Origin: Moringa oleifera
Taxonomy: Eukaryota; Streptophyta; Magnoliopsida; Brassicales; Moringaceae
Assembly: GCA_021397835.1 (NCBI GenBank)
Contig: JAJFZO010000087.1
Location: forward strand, 3,472,001 to 3,536,000
DNA length: 64,000 nucleotides
Direction of reading: 5' to 3'
Every line of letters starts with the position of its first letter. The first letter of the stretch is position 1. Position numbers and translations under genes: made by a program. Of the stretch, positions 49,701-61,399 are shown piece by piece. The notes under the pieces were generated by a model. That model was not told the DNA's origin, made no database searches, and saw only the letters and a program-made list of their open reading frames with translations.

Positions 49701-49899
49701 GATAAAACAGTGAAGGAAGTACAAAGCTTTTTGGAAAGGTTGAATTATATTTCAAGATTTATAACCCAATTAACAAACATATGTGATCCTATCTTCAATA
49801 TGTTGAGAAAGAATTTTTCTGGTGAATGGGATAAAGAATGCCAAAGAGCCTTCAACAAAATAAAAAAGTATCTGTCCAACCCTCTGGTACTAATGCCGC

Positions 49900-50135
49900 C
49901 AATCTTAGGGAAGCCATTATTTTTGTATTTGACAGTGTGCAAAAGGTCGTTGGGCCGTGTATTAGTGCAAGAAGATGAGCCTAGTAAGAAAGGGTATGCT
50001 ATAAATATCTTGAGCAAAAAGTTCACTGATTATGAGTTAAAATATTCATTAATTGAGAAAATTTGTTGCGCATTAGCTTAGGCTGCACACAGACTTCACC
50101 AATATTTGTTGAGTCACACGACATGGGTCATTACT
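49900..50135 (+). pseudogene. First RNase H (gypsy-type) remnant
   Basis: Follows the RT directly: KPLFLYLTVCKRSLGRVLVQ, then KGYAINILSKKFTDYELKYS and LIEKICCALA, then a stop. This is the connection/RNase H part that degrades the RNA strand in reverse transcription. The usual catalytic residues are not fully preserved by eye. Confidence 0.7.
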
Positions 50136-50279
50136 AAGTTAGATCCCATTAAGTGTTTGTTTGAAAAACTTTCATTATCAGGCAGGCGACTAGATGGCAA
50201 GTACTATTGTCAGAGCATGATCTTGTATATGTTTCCCAAAAGGCGATCAAAGGAAGTGCCATAGTAGACTTTTTGGCTG

Positions 50280-50780
50280 ATTATGCTAATGAAAACTACA
50301 AATCGATAAGGTTTGATTTTTCAAATGAGGACTTAATGGTAATTATGCCCATAGAAAAAGAGAAAAGGTCAGATGCTTGGAAAACGTTTTTTGATGAAGC
50401 ATCAAATATTCTGGGGCATGGGATTGGCATAATACTAAAGTCACCAAATGAACAGTGTTGTCCATTCATAGCTTCATTAGATTTCAATTCCATTAATAAT
50501 GTTGTCGAGTATGAAGCCTACATCATGGGATTAAAAGCTGCAATAAAGAAAAAGTTTTAAAATTGGATGTATTTGGGGATTGTGCTTTGGTTATATATCA
50601 ATTAAAGGGAGAATGGATGGTAAGATATCCCGAGTTAGTTCATTACCACACGTTAGCTAAGGAATTACTTAAGAGCTTCAAAGAAGTTAGTTTTAATTAT
50701 CTCTCTAGAGACAAAAATCAAATGGTAGATGCATTAGCAATGTTGGCTTTCATGTTTCAAGTGACAAAGGCTTCATGAGT
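50280..50780 (+). pseudogene. Second (archaeal-type) RNase H remnant of Tat lineage
   Basis: WKTFFDEASNILGHGIGIIL (first catalytic aspartate in FFDEAS) is followed by SLDFNSINNVVEYEAYIMGL with the E-Y-E-A motif. After a frame shift come DVFGDCALVIYQLKGEWMVR, with the D of the third motif, and LSRDKNQMVDALAMLA, with the last D. All four acidic positions appear present, but stop codons and frame shifts break the chain. A second RNase H of this kind marks the Tat/Ogre group. Confidence 0.75.
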
Positions 50781-50929
50781 CTTGTTAATCAAAATAAGTA
50801 TTTTAGACTTTTTAACGCACCACTTAATGATTAAGGAAGAAAAAGATGGCAATCATGGTATCAAGATATTCGAATTTATGTTAAGGATCAATAATACCCA
50901 GAAGGAACATTAGAGAATGACAAGAGAAC

Positions 50930-51790
50930 CTTAAGGAGATTAGCCTTGAATTTCATACTAGATAGGGAAATGTTTTACAAAAAAAGCTTTGATCAAACTC
51001 TATTAAGGTGCATAGATGTAAATGAGGCTCAAGTAATCTTGAGAGAAGTCTATGAAAGTACTTATGGAACACACATTAACGGACCCGTAATGTTTAGATA
51101 AATTATAAGGGTAGGTTATCATTGGCTAACATTAGAAAAGGATTGCATCTAGTATGTGAAAAAGTGCCACAAATGCCAAATTTATGTTGATAAGATACGC
51201 ATGCCGCCATCCCCTCTACATGTAATGATTGCACCTTGGCCATTTTCAATGTGGGATTTTGATTTCATCGAGCCCATTACCTCAAAAGCTTCTAACGAAT
51301 ACAGATTTATCCTAATATTCATTAATTACTTCATGAAATGGGTGGAAGTTAGTTTTTTTGCTAATGTTACTAAGGTTGTGGTCAATAGTTTTATAAAAAA
51401 AAGAAATCATTTGTCGATACGGCCTGCTAGAGTGAATCATCTCAAATAATGCTCAAAATTTGAATAGTAAGGCTATGAAAGAGATTTATGAATAATTTAG
51501 GATTTGACACCATAACTCAGCAACTTATCATTCTAAAATGAATGAGATAGTAGAAATGGTGAATAAAAACATCAAGAAAATAATGCAAAAAATGACAATA
51601 GTCTATAGAGATTAGCACAAAATGTTACCCTTCGCATTACATGCTTATAGGGCAACAGTAAGAACCCCTACTAGGGTAACTCCTTATTCATTGGTATATG
51701 GGATGAAAGTTGTATTGCCCATAGAAGTTGAAATTCCTTCATTAAGAGTGTTCATGGAATCCGAACTAGAAGAAGCAGAGTAGATCAAAG
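50930..51790 (+). pseudogene. Retrotransposon integrase remnant
   Basis: An HHCC-type zinc region (GYHWLTLEKDC..YVKKCHKCQIY) precedes APWPFSMWDFDFIEPITSKAS with the first core aspartate. FINYFMKWVEVSFFANVTK, a degraded DNA-facing strand near 51.45 kb, and LPFALHAYRATVRTPTRVTP with SLVYGMKVVLPIEVEIPSLR follow. This is the typical order of a gypsy integrase (DDE core). Multiple stops. Confidence 0.8.
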
Positions 51791-53732
51791 CTCTATGTGA
51801 ACAGTTAAACTTGATTGATGAGAAACATCTTAAAGTTATTTACCATGGGCAGTTGTACCAAAGCAAAATGGAAAAACCATAAAATAAGAGAGTACACCTA
51901 AGAGTATTCAGAGAAGGTGATTTAATGTTGAAGAAGATTCCTGAGAATGTTTTAGATCCCCAAGGCAAGTAGGCACCAAATTAAGAAGGCCCATGTGTTG
52001 TGAAGAGAGCATTCTCTAGAGGAGCTTTGATCTCAACTGAAATGGACGGTGAAGATCTCCTTAAACCGATTAATTCAAATACTTTAAATAAGTATTATGC
52101 TTGAAAAAGGCCGATTTATCCTCAAAGGAAGAACAAATAGGGGTAGAATCGTTCCCTAGTGAAAAAAAGAAGAAAAAGAAATCAGTGATTGTACATTTGC
52201 GAAAAGATCTAGGTTGAAATTAGTGTTCGAATTTTTTTTTTAGATGATAAAGATTACCAAAAAGAAAAAAAGAGCCTTTCAGGTGAGATTGGATAGATAA
52301 ATAACATTGAAATGTTCATTGTTATTTATATTAGGCCTTATTGTCGATCATCTTGACTTTTGATCCAATTTATCATAAAAGTCATTTCAGATATTTCTTA
52401 TTTAATTATTTAATTACATCCTTAACCAGATATTCTTTCCTTAAAAAAATTTTTAAAAGATATTTGTTGTCCAAATTACCGTTGCAAATATGATTCAATA
52501 AAGAAGTGTCAATTCTAAAACTAAATAGTGATCGAATTTAAATAAAGATATGATATTTTTAAAGTAATGAGTTGCATGTTTCAAATTGACCAAGATAAAT
52601 CTAAAGATGGATAAGAATCTTATTAATCCCCAGTGGAGTTGAAAACATAAGCAAAATCAGATTTGTAGGGAACATTCATATTCACAAACATCGAAGGGAT
52701 AATAAACCTAAAGTCATTATCAAGATCAAATTCGTCGATGTAATCAACCTCAAGAAAGAAAAAGTTTACATTTTGGTCAAAAATTTATGATAAAATGACT
52801 GAAAGATGATTACTTTTGTTTCAAAAAATAAAAGAAGAAGAAGAAGAAAAGAAGGGAGAAAAAAAAAGGAAGAAGGAAAACAAGAAGAAAGATAATCTAA
52901 CAAGGGAGAGGAAAACGATTATTGCATCTGCATAAACATGTACAAATAACGCATTTCGCACATTTTATCCTGAAAAAAGTGGATAGCCTATTAATGAAGG
53001 TATAAACAATCTCTTAGATAGATCATTTGGTGTTCTCATTTTTTTTAAAAAAAATAAAACACTATTTTCCCACAATTATCACAATTGTCAATGTTTTTTT
53101 TTATTACTGAAGATAGTTATCGGTAAATATTTTCCAGTAGATAGAATTCTTTTGATTTTTTTAAAAATAACTATCAGTGAATAAAGTCTTTTCAAATTCT
53201 TATAATTATTGTCAATTCTTGATTAGAATAGCTGTCGATGGACAGAAACTCTTCAAATTTTCTAATATAATGGTCAATGGACGAAACCTTTAGATTATGA
53301 AATGACTATCTTTAAAGCGATTTTAGATTTTTTAAAGTCGACGTTGTCCTTAGAATAGAGCTTTTCATTTTCAAGTTTGATGCGTCTTTAGAACGAAGCT
53401 TTCCATTTTCAAAGTAGATGTCGTTATTAGAATGAAACCCTTTAGATTTATTTATTTATTTATTTATATTATTATTATTCAGTTAAGACCATCATTAAAA
53501 CTTAGCTTTTTATATTTCTTAAAGTATCGTTAACTGTTGCTGAGTGAAACAAACAAAAACTATTCTATCTCCCTTAAGATCACGTTATTTACGACATTAT
53601 AGTCTTGCTGCATATGACCAAAAAAGAGAGATAAGAATTGAAGAAAAACAAGTGAAGAGAGAAAAGAGGCAAAAGTTCTCAAGCCTTAAGGACAAAATTA
53701 GGTGTCTCAAGCCTTTACCTAATTTTTGATTC
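51791..53732 (+). other. Retrotransposon 3' internal region
   Basis: It begins with a short remnant of the integrase C-terminus (LRVFREGDLMLKKI, about 51.9 kb). Noncoding AT-rich DNA follows, with a purine tract at about 52.83-52.90 kb and a loose repeat of CTTTCCATTTTCAAAGT-like words near 53.35-53.45 kb. No additional gene. Confidence 0.5.
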
Positions 53733-53758
53733 TCAAAAAATGAACAAAAGTGGGCAAC
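53733..53758 (+). promoter_or_regulatory. Polypurine tract region
   Basis: AAAAAATGAACAAAAGTGGG then CAAC ends directly at the first base of the 3' LTR, where plus-strand priming is expected. Confidence 0.55.
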
Positions 53759-56044
53759 TATAAACATCCATTTTGCAGTAATACTGAAACGCTACCAAAT
53801 CTGCAATGCTGCCAATTTTGCAATGCTGCATTAAATGGAGGCTTGGCCAAAGTCTATAAATACCCACATTGGCCAAGAGTGTAAGGGAAATTTTTGGAGA
53901 GCGAGTGCGGAGGAGAGAAGTTAGGAAATTTTAAGAATCTAGAGAATATTTGGAGAAAGTTATAAAAGGGGGAGATACTAGTGTAAAAAGAGTTGGAGAG
54001 ATTTTCTTCAGTAAGAAGAGATTTGGAGAAGAAATTTTTAAATATTATTTTCTCTCGAAGAATAAGGTAACCTTTGTTGTGATTTTATCATTACTTTTTT
54101 TCCTTTATTTTTATTTTTTCATGAATATTTCTTTTTATTTATTTACTTAATTATTATTATATATGTATATATATTTTTTATTCCTCTTACGCACATGTAT
54201 CCTTGTACTTATCTTTATATTATTCTCACTTGTATTTTTTTACCTTATATATTGATATATTTATATTCCTCTATCTATAAAAACATACAATTTTTTCTAT
54301 ACTTCCATGTTGAGTACATGAAAAGTTAAGTAAAGAATGGATAGTGTGTGAAAGAGTAAAAAAATGTAATTTAATAAGAAATAGATGGGATGTGATATAT
54401 AAACTAAAAAAGAGAAAATAAAAAAAAAGTGGTCAGTGGGTAGTATATGCTTTCATGTTGAATACATGAAATTTGCTTAAAAGAATAAAAAAGAAAACAC
54501 AAAGAAAAAAAGAAAGAGAAAGATAACTTTAAGATATTAAGGTTGTTTTAAAATAATAAATTTAAATTGTTCGTAATTTAAAATTATTAGTTAAATTAAG
54601 TTTTATTTTTATTTTTTTGCTCAATTTTATTATGTTTTCAAAAAAGATGAAATCACTTTGATGTTATTTTAATTTCTTAAAAAAATTAAAATAAAAAATA
54701 CTTTAAATTTTTTAAAGCATAGAATCATTCAAGAGTTATTTTTAATAAAATTATTTAAAAAATAATAATATATGTTTTAAGCTTTTGAGAAGTATGAAAA
54801 AAATCTGAAAAGAGATATTTTCATATTTTTTTATATAAGAATTATTTTTCTTAAAAGTAAATATAAATAAAAATGTACACTTTCAGTTTTTGGAGGATAT
54901 GAAAAAATTTCAAGAGAGAGATTTTTATATTTTAATATAAAAACTATTTAATATTTTAAAAAATATAAAAAAATCTTAAGTGAGGTTTTCATATTTCCTA
55001 ATAACAAAAAAATTATGGTAAAATATAAGTATTTCAAGTTTTGAGAAGTATACAAAATTTCAAGAGAATAATTTTCATATTTTTTTAATATAAAATTAAT
55101 TTTTAAAATATTTATTTGATATTTTTGAAAAAAATATAAAAAATCTCATGAGAGATTTTTTACATTCTCTAATATAAAATATTTTTTTGAGAAATATGAA
55201 AAGATTTCAAGAGAGGATTTTTATATTTAAAAATATACTTATAAAAAAATTTAAAAGAAAAATCTTTATATTTTCTAAAATATTTTGTGTATATGGCCTT
55301 CAATTTATTTTTATTTTTAATTAATAAAATTATAAAATTTAAATTTAAAACTTATATTAAAATATCAAATATTAATTATTTGCTTGCGTTAGAGTCATGA
55401 GACTTTAAAATTAGTTATATGTTTCACATAATGTGGTTATGCATGTGTATCAAAATATCATTAAATTCACATGAATTAGAACAAAAAATATTTTGAGGAT
55501 TAAGAAGTTGAACAAGAGTGAGATCTCGATATTCTCCATCATAAAAAAATATTTTAAGATTAGAGGTTAAGCAAGAGCAAAACCTCTACATCTTCTCTTA
55601 TAAAATGATTTTAAGAATTAAAGGTAAAACAAGAGCTAAACCTTTATATTCCCTAAAACATTAAAATTTCACTTGTTTTCATATCATTTACATTTTTTTT
55701 TCAAAAATATTTTTGGGAATCAATTTTAAAATTCAAATGAATTTCAAAACTCAAAAATAATCACGATTAATTGGTGTTAATTTTTGGGAGTCATGAGGTG
55801 CTGATCCTTCCCTACGCTTAGTTGACTTTCAAACTCATTTTTTTGATTTTGAAAGACCAATGTTGCCTTATTTATTTTTTAAAAAAAACAAATGAATTTT
55901 GGTGTCTAATCACACCATAAAAAAGATTGACGGCGACTCCATTTATTTTTATTTTCTAAAATCTGTTCGAAAGAAAATCATCTAAAATACATTTTTTCTA
56001 AGTCGCTTCAAGAATTGGACATTAGTCAAAGATAGGATATGACA
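53759..56044 (+). repeat. 3' LTR
   Basis: Aligns with the 5' LTR throughout. It begins TATAAACATCC where the 5' LTR has TGTAGACACC, so the terminal TG has become TA by G-to-A change. It ends GGATATGACA. The AATGCTGC repeat near the start is shorter than in the 5' LTR. TATAAATA is at 53855-53862. Confidence 0.85.
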
Positions 56045-57024
56045 TACTGACTGTGGATACTATGTTATAAAATTTTTAAGAGACATCATTGACAGATGTA
56101 ACAAAAATATCTTATATGTGAAAATAGTAAGTTTTTAAGCATTTGCTTATGTAATTACTTTGGTAATTAATGTGTTTACTAGAAGTTTTAATTGGACTAA
56201 ACTTTTTTTTGGTAAATATAGTTTATGGATATAAATACTTAAACTCAATCTAATATTGATGAAGTTAGAAAGAAGGTTAGATAGTTTCCTTGAAGTGTCA
56301 TATTAAAAAGTTGAACCTTGAAGATTTTTATAGACAATAACATCGTTGAATTTCTATAGTTGAATTTTTAGGATTATGTATGATGATATATATTTAAACT
56401 CATGTATTATACATATGGAATTCAGTTATAATATCAAGTTTTTTTTCTTTCTTTATCTTTCATTACTTTTTGGATTGGATTATGTTAAGGAGTTTTCAAA
56501 CATTAAAGAAGTAATGATGGCTAGAGTGCATGAGAATGGTATTGAAGTGTATTGAAAGAAAAAGTTATTTCATGAAAGTGTCGGTATCGAATTGTGTTCA
56601 TGTATACAAAATGAAGATATATGATTGATGTGGAAGAAATAAAAAATTTTATATATGCAGGTTTTGGATAATTTATATGTAAGAATTTTTTATATTTTAA
56701 AATTATTTAAAAAATCTTTTAATTAAAATTCTATTAGAACTGTCATTAAAAAAAAAGCACAGTTTATTAAAAACTGACATTGAAGGCATCACCTTTTAGT
56801 GACAATTTTTAAAAAACTGTCATTAAAAACTCTCATTTAATGACAATACTTTTATAACTGTCATTAAAAACCTCACTTTTAATGATAATTCTTTTATAAC
56901 TGTTATTAAAAGGGAGCATTTTAGTGATAGTTTTCAAGAACTGTCATTAAAATCCTCTTTTTTAATGATAGTAACAAAGATAACAATTCTAAAACTATCA
57001 TTAAATCCCTCATTTGTAGTAGTC
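56045..57024 (+). mobile_element. CACTA transposon copy D, right part
   Basis: Continues the interrupted element (TATTTAAACTCATGTATTATAC and onward, as in copies B and C). The right subterminal repeat zone (about 56.70-57.00 kb) and right end TTTGTAGTAGTC follow. With 40003-41868 it gives about 2.84 kb, the same as copy B. Confidence 0.65.
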
Positions 57025-58650
57025 ATGTATAAACAAAACTTATAATAAAAATGACACTTGCAAATATTTTTATCTTTAAAATTAGAACTAATTTTGTGTT
57101 TTGACTTATTCTACATATTAAAAAAAAAAAAGGAAAACCTTAGAAAAGGATATGAACCATTAAGACAAATTTTACCATAATTAAAAGTAATACAAACTAA
57201 TGAGAATAATTATAAAATCAAATCTATGGATACCTAAAATCCTAAACAAAGATTTGTCTAAACAAAAATAATCAAAGTTACATACTTTGGGACCTGTATG
57301 AGCAATGCCAATTTTAAGTTTTACTTCTGCAATAAAACAGTGTGAAAAAAATTATTGATCAATAGGAATAATATCAAAATCTTAAATTTGAAAAACTCAA
57401 AATCTTAAATATAAAATTACATTAAAAAAACAATTAAAGTGACATTTGTAGATCTTTTAATCTTTAACAATAATACCAACTTATGATTTCACTTCTTCAA
57501 CAAAAAAAATACCATTGAAGAAAAAGATATAAATCAGTTATAATATAATAATAATAATAAAATTAACTTTAGTTGAAAATATGCAAATTAATAAGAATAA
57601 TTTTTTTTAAAAAAATCAAATGTTAACATACAAAATCTTAATATGAAATTGCATAAATAGAAATAATTAAATTCTTACTTTGTCGATCCTTCTAACTTCA
57701 AGAGCTACATTAAGTTGAAGTTTCACTTCTATAATAAAATACTATTAAAAATGTAAATAAATATAAATAATAAATAAAATTTAACACTTGTTAAAAATTA
57801 TAAAAATCAATAAGAATAATATATAAAAACATTAAATTTCAAAACACCAAAAATATTAAATATATATCAGTATAACCAAGAACATTTAAAGTGATTCCTG
57901 TTTATCTTTCAATTTGAAAGGGCAATAACAATTTAGAACTTCACTTATATGGTATAAAAAATAGAGGTAATTTAGTTAAAATTTAAAAATAAAATTTAAC
58001 TTTAGTAAAAAGTAAAACAAATCAATAAGAACAACATGAAAAAGATAAAATTTAGAGACATTCAAAATTATGAATACAAAATTTTATAAATAAAAAAATC
58101 AAAATAATGCTTATAGATCTTTCAATTATCAAAAACAATATAAATATGGAGTTTTACATCTGCAACATAATACTATTAAGAAAGATGGATATTAATAGGA
58201 AATAATAAAAAATAAGTTTATTTAAAAGTGACACAAATAAATAAAAAAAACCTAAATAAAAAAACAGATGGTGAAATCTCAAAATTTTTCAATCTTCAAA
58301 AATAATAACAACTTCATATTTCACTTCGCAACAAAACAATACCGAAAAGAATACAAATCAATTAAAATAATAAATAAAAATTAACTTTAGTTGAAATAGA
58401 TATATATCAATATATATAAATAAACATATGCTAAGATATTATAAATCTTAAATATAAAGTTGTAAAAACATAAACACTCAAAGTCATACTTATTAATCTT
58501 TAAGCCTTTAAGAGAAGTTGATAAGAAATATTGACTTTAGATTTCACTCTTACAAACAAAACAATATATTGGAAGCAGTAGCGGATTCATCAAAGTCATA
58601 CAATCTAATTAAATAATTATATCTACCTAATATAACAAAACTTAAATTAA
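57025..58650. repeat. Degenerate tandem array (unit 4, right half)
   Basis: The same block array as 18898-20504, ending at the unit junction (ACTTAAATTAA joined to AGGATCCAGC). No gene. Confidence 0.7.
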
Positions 58651-59450
58651 AGGATCCAGCTAAGAAGAAGTTAGGCTTGCTTCCCAAATTTTATAAATAC
58701 CCAATTATGCTCTTCAAAGTGTAGAAGCCATTTTATTTCCATTAATCTCTTGCTGTCGATTTATTCATTGAGTTAAGCATTTTTGGAAAAGCAGATGAAG
58801 TCTCTTGAAGCTTTCTCTTTCCACACCTACTAGTTCTATCTTTTCTCTCTCTACATAACATTTTTAATAGCAAACAAATTGGTGCCTTTGAGGAAACTAT
58901 AACGAAAGGTCATTTCTTAAAACAAGAATTAAGAATAGAAAAGCTACACATGCGTTGTCTGCTGTAAACATACTTAGCTTGTCACTTTATGCTCTTTCTT
59001 TGTTCTCTCTTGCTTGACCATGTTGATTATATCATCGAGACATCCACATTAGAAGCTAGAGAAGCATTTAGAAATCTACATAAGGTTAGTTGCATGGCAT
59101 AATAGATTGCACCTCACTCGGGATTCTCTCATAAACTCATGGATCTAACTACCTTTGTAGGCTTCCAAGAAGTTAGGCTTGCTTCCTGAATTCTAGAGAT
59201 AAGAACTAAGTATGCTCTTTAAACAGCAGAATCTTTTCTATTCTCATTAATCTCTTGTTTTTGATTTATTCACTGGCATCTAAGTGACCTTAAAGGGATA
59301 CTCCATACAGTCACCTTCTTCTTGATCTTGCAAGATCCAAACTCGAACATAGCATTATGGGAAAAATAGACTATGGAAATTTTCTCCCTTTACACACACT
59401 AAATCTATCCTTCCAGTTTCTATACATTATTTTTGTGAGCAGCAATAATA
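58651..59450 (+). mobile_element. TRIM relic, two-repeat form (unit 5)
   Basis: Contains both repeats and the intervening region as in unit 1, including AAATTGGTGCCTTTGAGG and the ACATGCGTTGTCTGCTGTAA stretch. The left end is cut by the tandem junction. Confidence 0.6.
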
Positions 59451-59957
59451 TATTCATTGCTTAAGTTAACCATGGTTAATACATAAAGTAAATAGTGAGA
59501 TATGTAAGTAATTTTCAAGATTATTCAAAATATTTATCATAAAGCAAAATTATTATTTTTTTAAATAAAAATCTCTCATTCAAATATGAATCTCTTCCAA
59601 CAAAAATCACAAAAGAAAATTCGTTGCTTAAGTTAACCATGGTTAATATCATGTCGAAGAAAGAATCTTTAGGGAGTGTTAAATATCTTCATATTGGGCA
59701 TCTAACCACATGTAATTTTGAATTAGCATTTACACCAAACTAAACTAGATATGTGTATACTGATGTAAGATTCTTGTTCAAATATGATTCACATGGGCTA
59801 CTCTTTAGGTGATCCACATGAGCAACTCTTAGGTGCGGGATAAAGATGCTTTTGGTGACGAATATCTTTCTTAAAGCAAAAAGCTTATCTTATTATTCAT
59901 ATATATATATATATATATAACTCATTTTATGATGGATATATAATAGAGGAAAATAAA

Positions 59958-60085
59958 AATCTCAAACTGGAAATGCACCCAACTCATAAAGAACTACCTT
60001 ACCATTATATGCAACGGTGAGGTGGGGTCCAAATCATCTAACCAAAGTGCAAATACACCCAACTCAAAGAACTACCTCAGCATTA
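59958..60085. repeat. Local duplication in the 3' flank of unit 5
   Basis: GGAAATGCACCCAACTCATA then AAGAACTACC appears at about 59968 and again in changed form at about 60048 (CAAATACACCCAACTCAAAG, AACTACC). The other units have one copy. Confidence 0.65.
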
Positions 60086-60560
60086 TAAAAAATATATAGT
60101 ATGATTTATAGTTTATTTTCATTATATTCACTTTAATCTTATGCTACTAAAATTTGTACTAACTAAAGTATCAGAGTGTTCACGATTCAACATCCAGTGT
60201 TTGTGTCCTTCCTATCGTTTAGATGATTTCGAGTCATTTGATGACCTTCAATCCCAGTAAACACATAGACCAAATCCATTTACTAATTTTTGGCAGCATC
60301 ATATCATTAACCATAAGTATTATTTAATCTTGATGTGGTTTTATAAATTAAGTACTTAATAATAATGTGATGGAGGTGATGAATTTGCTCTGGAAATCCG
60401 AGTTAAAACAAGTCCCTTTTATTGCAAATATGAAATTTTACATAATCGATTGCTGCTACATCATCTTTGTAATCAACACATAACACATATGTCCATATAG
60501 AATATGGGCTTGTGGTTGTTGATCTTTTTATTACTCTCGTTTAGTTAGTAGGCATGCGTG

Positions 60561-60893
60561 CTAATTTTTACATAATAGATTTTGTATCTTCTTGTGGTGA
60601 ACGATGTAGCCAAGACGGCTAACGTATGTGATGAGAGACGGCAGCTCCTCTTCGTCGATTGTCCCGTCCCCATCGGCATCAGCGATGTTTAGCCCACGGA
60701 AGGCTCTCCATGCAGGAACCACCGCACCCAGATAAGCAAACGCTGCTTTTAGCTCTTGTCTACTGAGACGACCATCGCCATTCTTATCGAACCTCTTCAA
60801 GACCTCCCTTATCTGCTGCTCGCTTAGGTATTTTGGTGGCTCCGGTGCTCCTTTGTGCACGTGAATGTGAAGCAGGTGAAGACTACTAAACAT
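60561..60893 (-). CDS. Two-EF-hand calcium-binding protein, extended C-terminus (gene 7)
   Basis: A 110-residue intronless protein. Residues 1-100 match genes 4 and 5, with two canonical loops (DKNGDGRLSRQE and DADGDGTIDEEE) and a histidine-rich N-terminus (HLLHIHVHK). The usual TAG stop after LGYIVHH is AAG here, so translation runs ten codons further into the former 3' UTR (KKIQNLLCKN) before a new stop. The start region is also changed, MFSS for MVGS. It is probably still functional, because the EF-hand region is intact. Whether the tail matters is unknown. Confidence 0.86.
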   Translation of the reverse strand: MFSSLHLLHIHVHKGAPEPPKYLSEQQIREVLKRFDKNGDGRLSRQELKAAFAYLGAVVPAWRAFRGLNIADADGDGTIDEEELPSLITYVSRLGYIVHHKKIQNLLCKN

Positions 60894-60977
60894 GTTCGTG
60901 GTGTGTTTGTGGTTACCAAGGGTTGTCGAGATTGCTATTCTGCAGGCTATGGCGTCTTGAGTTCAAAGGAGTAAAGG

Positions 60978-60985
60978 TACTTATA
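60978..60985 (-). promoter_or_regulatory. TATA box of EF-hand gene 7
   Basis: TATAAGTA on the minus strand about 85 bases upstream of the ATG, in the same conserved promoter as genes 3-5. Confidence 0.6.
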
Positions 60986-61399
60986 GAGATTGTGTGGATA
61001 GGATATTGTTTTCCTGCATCTTCATGGGTAAGTTTCTAAGTTATATCCAACGGATAGGATGAAGTTGGACTTGTCTTGCAGTGGCCGCTCAATACAAGAT
61101 TCATTTTGCTACAAGTACTTTTATTTTTAGCATTCCATGTGCAATTAAATTCCAATTTGAATGATTAAAACCTAAAGAACAAGCAAACTGAAGAAGATAA
61201 CAGGGAAGCATCTAAGCTTAGGTAATGACGCCAAGATGTCCCAAACTGATGTAAGATCGCTGACCAGTCAAAATTATGGATAAGCATTCACATTGTCACC
61301 TCACCTCTCATTAACTTGAAGAATGAAGCTCTTTAGCTTGTGGAGAATATTTTTACTGCTTAAACATGCAGACAAACCGTATCTAAAAGGACATAAGAT

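Larger units (their letters stand above)
41869..56044 (+). mobile_element. Ogre/Tat-like Ty3-gypsy LTR retrotransposon, full-length but decayed
   Basis: The 14.2-kb element has LTRs at 41869-44310 and 53759-56044. A primer-binding-like site (44314-44330) directly follows the 5' LTR, and a polypurine stretch ending AAAAGTGGGCAAC precedes the 3' LTR. Internal order is gag, protease, RT, RNase H, a second RNase H of the archaeal-like type, then integrase. A second RNase H and the DNGS protease motif are marks of the Tat lineage (Ogre and relatives). Every domain carries stops or frameshifts and the RT active site is changed, so it cannot move by itself. The LTRs differ at many sites (roughly one in eight by eye) and by indels, so it is old. 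It is inserted in CACTA copy D. Confidence 0.88.
41864..56049. other. Target site duplication of the LTR retrotransposon
   Basis: Left flank TACTA (41864-41868) and right flank TACTG (56045-56049) form an imperfect 5-bp duplication. Comparison with the uninterrupted copies A-C shows that the flanks join to give the normal CACTA sequence (CTTCAAATATT...GATATTATATCATAAAAC). Confidence 0.65.
37089..58650. repeat. Tandem unit 4 (about 7.4 kb plus a 14.2-kb insertion)
   Basis: Contains fused TRIM, deleted EF-hand gene, array, CACTA D interrupted by an LTR retrotransposon, then array. Without the insertion it is shorter than its neighbours, chiefly because of the gene deletion at about 37945. Confidence 0.85.

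Noticed and set aside
53544..54150. Small ORFs at the 3' LTR boundary (53544-53729 and 53950-54150)
   Set aside because: They are chance open frames in the retrotransposon 3' region and LTR; the aligned 5' LTR interrupts the second one.
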